A stretch of DNA of 5,121 nt from Nitrospirota bacterium. GTDB taxonomy: Bacteria; Nitrospirota; RBG-16-64-22; JACRHK01. Where the stretch lies: contig JACRHK010000110.1 of assembly GCA_016217625.1 (NCBI GenBank), positions 1 through 5,121 of the forward strand, written 5' to 3'. Shown here one piece after another: positions 4,476 to 5,121 of this stretch; within the stretch, counting starts at the first letter, position 1, and the number at the start of each line of letters is the position of its first letter. The notes beneath the pieces are model-generated. The model was not told the origin of the DNA, ran no database searches, and worked only from the letters and a program-made list of their open reading frames with translations. Made by a program: the position numbers and the translations under genes.

Positions 4476-5057
4476 ATGACGAAATCTTTCATTCTTTGGA
4501 CCGCGGCGTTGCTCTTCTTTCTCCCGGTGTCTCAAGCCTGGGCCCAAGAAGGACCCCCTTCAAGCAGGGTCCCGCCCGGTGCGCCGGGCCGCCAGGAGAT
4601 CGAAAGCGCGAGGGCCCGCGAGATGCTGGATACGATGATGATCTGGAAACTCACCAAGGCCCTCGACCTCACGGAAGAACAGAGCGTGAGGGTCTTCCCC
4701 AAGATCCAGGCCCTGCAAAAAGCCCGCAAAGAGTTCTTCCAGGAGAAGATGCGGCGGTACCGCGATCTTTCCAAACAGCTCCGGGATGACCCGAAGAACG
4801 AAGAGGCGATCCGGAGCAAGATCCTGACGATCCGTGATCATGAGGCCGACTTCCGGACCAGAGAAGCCCGAGTCAAAGAGGAGATCGCCGGCCATCTCAA
4901 TCTCCGTCAACAGGCGGAGCTGATTCTCTTTGAGGAGCGGTTCCCGCGGGAGGTGCGCCACACGCTGGAGGAAATCCGCAGAAGCGACCATCCCTCAAAA
5001 GCGACAGCGCCCCCCAGAGAGATGCGTCGACGCCCGCTCCCCCCGCCCACAGAATAG
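4476..5057 (+). CDS. Secreted LTxxQ-type (Spy/CpxP-like) periplasmic protein
   Basis: The 193-residue product starts with a clear signal peptide: K3, a hydrophobic core (about 5-18), and AxA at 21-23, so cleavage is likely before Gln24. The mature part is Pro-rich (24-37) and then almost entirely charged helix. It carries an LTEEQ motif (65-69) in LDLTEEQ and a second, related LNLRQQ element (141-146), the paired arrangement of Spy/CpxP/CnrX-type periplasmic proteins. Those act as envelope chaperones or metal/stress sensors that work with two-component or sigma/anti-sigma systems. The tail (172-193) is Pro- and Arg-rich with no recognised motif. AGGAGG (4465-4470) lies 5 nt before the ATG. 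Following a sigma/anti-sigma pair on the same strand, it is most likely a sensor partner of the anti-sigma or an output of the system. It is separated from the pair by 148 bp of repeats and could be expressed differently. Confidence 0.75.
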   Translation: MTKSFILWTAALLFFLPVSQAWAQEGPPSSRVPPGAPGRQEIESARAREMLDTMMIWKLTKALDLTEEQSVRVFPKIQALQKARKEFFQEKMRRYRDLSKQLRDDPKNEEAIRSKILTIRDHEADFRTREARVKEEIAGHLNLRQQAELILFEERFPREVRHTLEEIRRSDHPSKATAPPREMRRRPLPPPTE

Positions 5058-5069
5058 TAAATGGTGAAA

Positions 5070-5086
5070 AGTGAATAGTGAATAGT
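5070..5086 (-). repeat. 17-bp inverted repeat, right copy (downstream of LTxxQ gene)
   Basis: AGTGAATAGTGAATAGT is the exact reverse complement of 4441-4457. Similar 7-bp units (AAAGTGA, ATAGTGA) extend it to the left. AATAAGTCA to its right (5091-5099) matches the octamer family at 4343-4442, so both flanks of the gene carry the same repeat family in opposite orientation. Confidence 0.7.
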
Positions 5087-5121
5087 GTATAATAAGTCAT
5101 CTTTCTTTCGGGATGGCATCC

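Noticed and set aside
5064..5093. Promoter at the right edge: GTGAAA, 18-nt spacer, perfect TATAAT
   Set aside because: The boxes fall within the low-complexity heptamer repeat, the -35 is 4 of 6, and no downstream gene is visible in the window to support it.

Overview
The window looks like a chromosomal segment from a GC-rich, Gram-negative-type bacterium. A secreted LTxxQ-type protein and a membrane anti-sigma factor imply a periplasm. Gene content and style would fit a deep-branching lineage such as Nitrospirota or Methylomirabilota, but the lineage is inference only and nothing here fixes it.

Layout. Left part (1-2174), minus strand: a compact three-gene operon, birA (biotin-protein ligase without the N-terminal helix-turn-helix), coaX (type III pantothenate kinase) and the first 186 codons of a ChlP-like geranylgeranyl-reductase-family flavoprotein that runs off the window. 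Gaps are 3 and 14 bp. A plausible sigma-70 promoter lies just upstream of birA. Biotin attachment and the first step of CoA synthesis are thus co-transcribed with an isoprenoid-reductase-like enzyme.

Middle (2175-3113): about 940 bp without a full-length gene, and the most unusual part. It holds a plus-strand promoter candidate followed by a palindrome and a possible 28-codon ORF. Next comes a 77-nt three-way-junction element (2727-2803) whose closing stem contains the Shine-Dalgarno of a truncated IS110-family transposase start. Then come palindromes resembling an IS200/IS605-type right end, and a structured leader in front of the sigma gene. The stretch reads as a scar of stacked, decayed mobile elements.

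Right part (3114-5121), plus strand: an ECF sigma factor, a zinc-finger (HxxxCxxC) single-pass membrane anti-sigma factor 17 bp downstream, and a secreted Spy/CpxP-like LTxxQ-type helical protein. Together they look like an envelope-stress or metal-sensing module: membrane anti-sigma holds the sigma factor, and the periplasmic protein is either a sensor partner or an output. Between anti-sigma and the periplasmic gene lie two facing arrays of 8-bp tandem units. An exact 17-bp inverted repeat brackets the periplasmic gene.

No rRNA, tRNA, CRISPR array or complete mobile element is visible.
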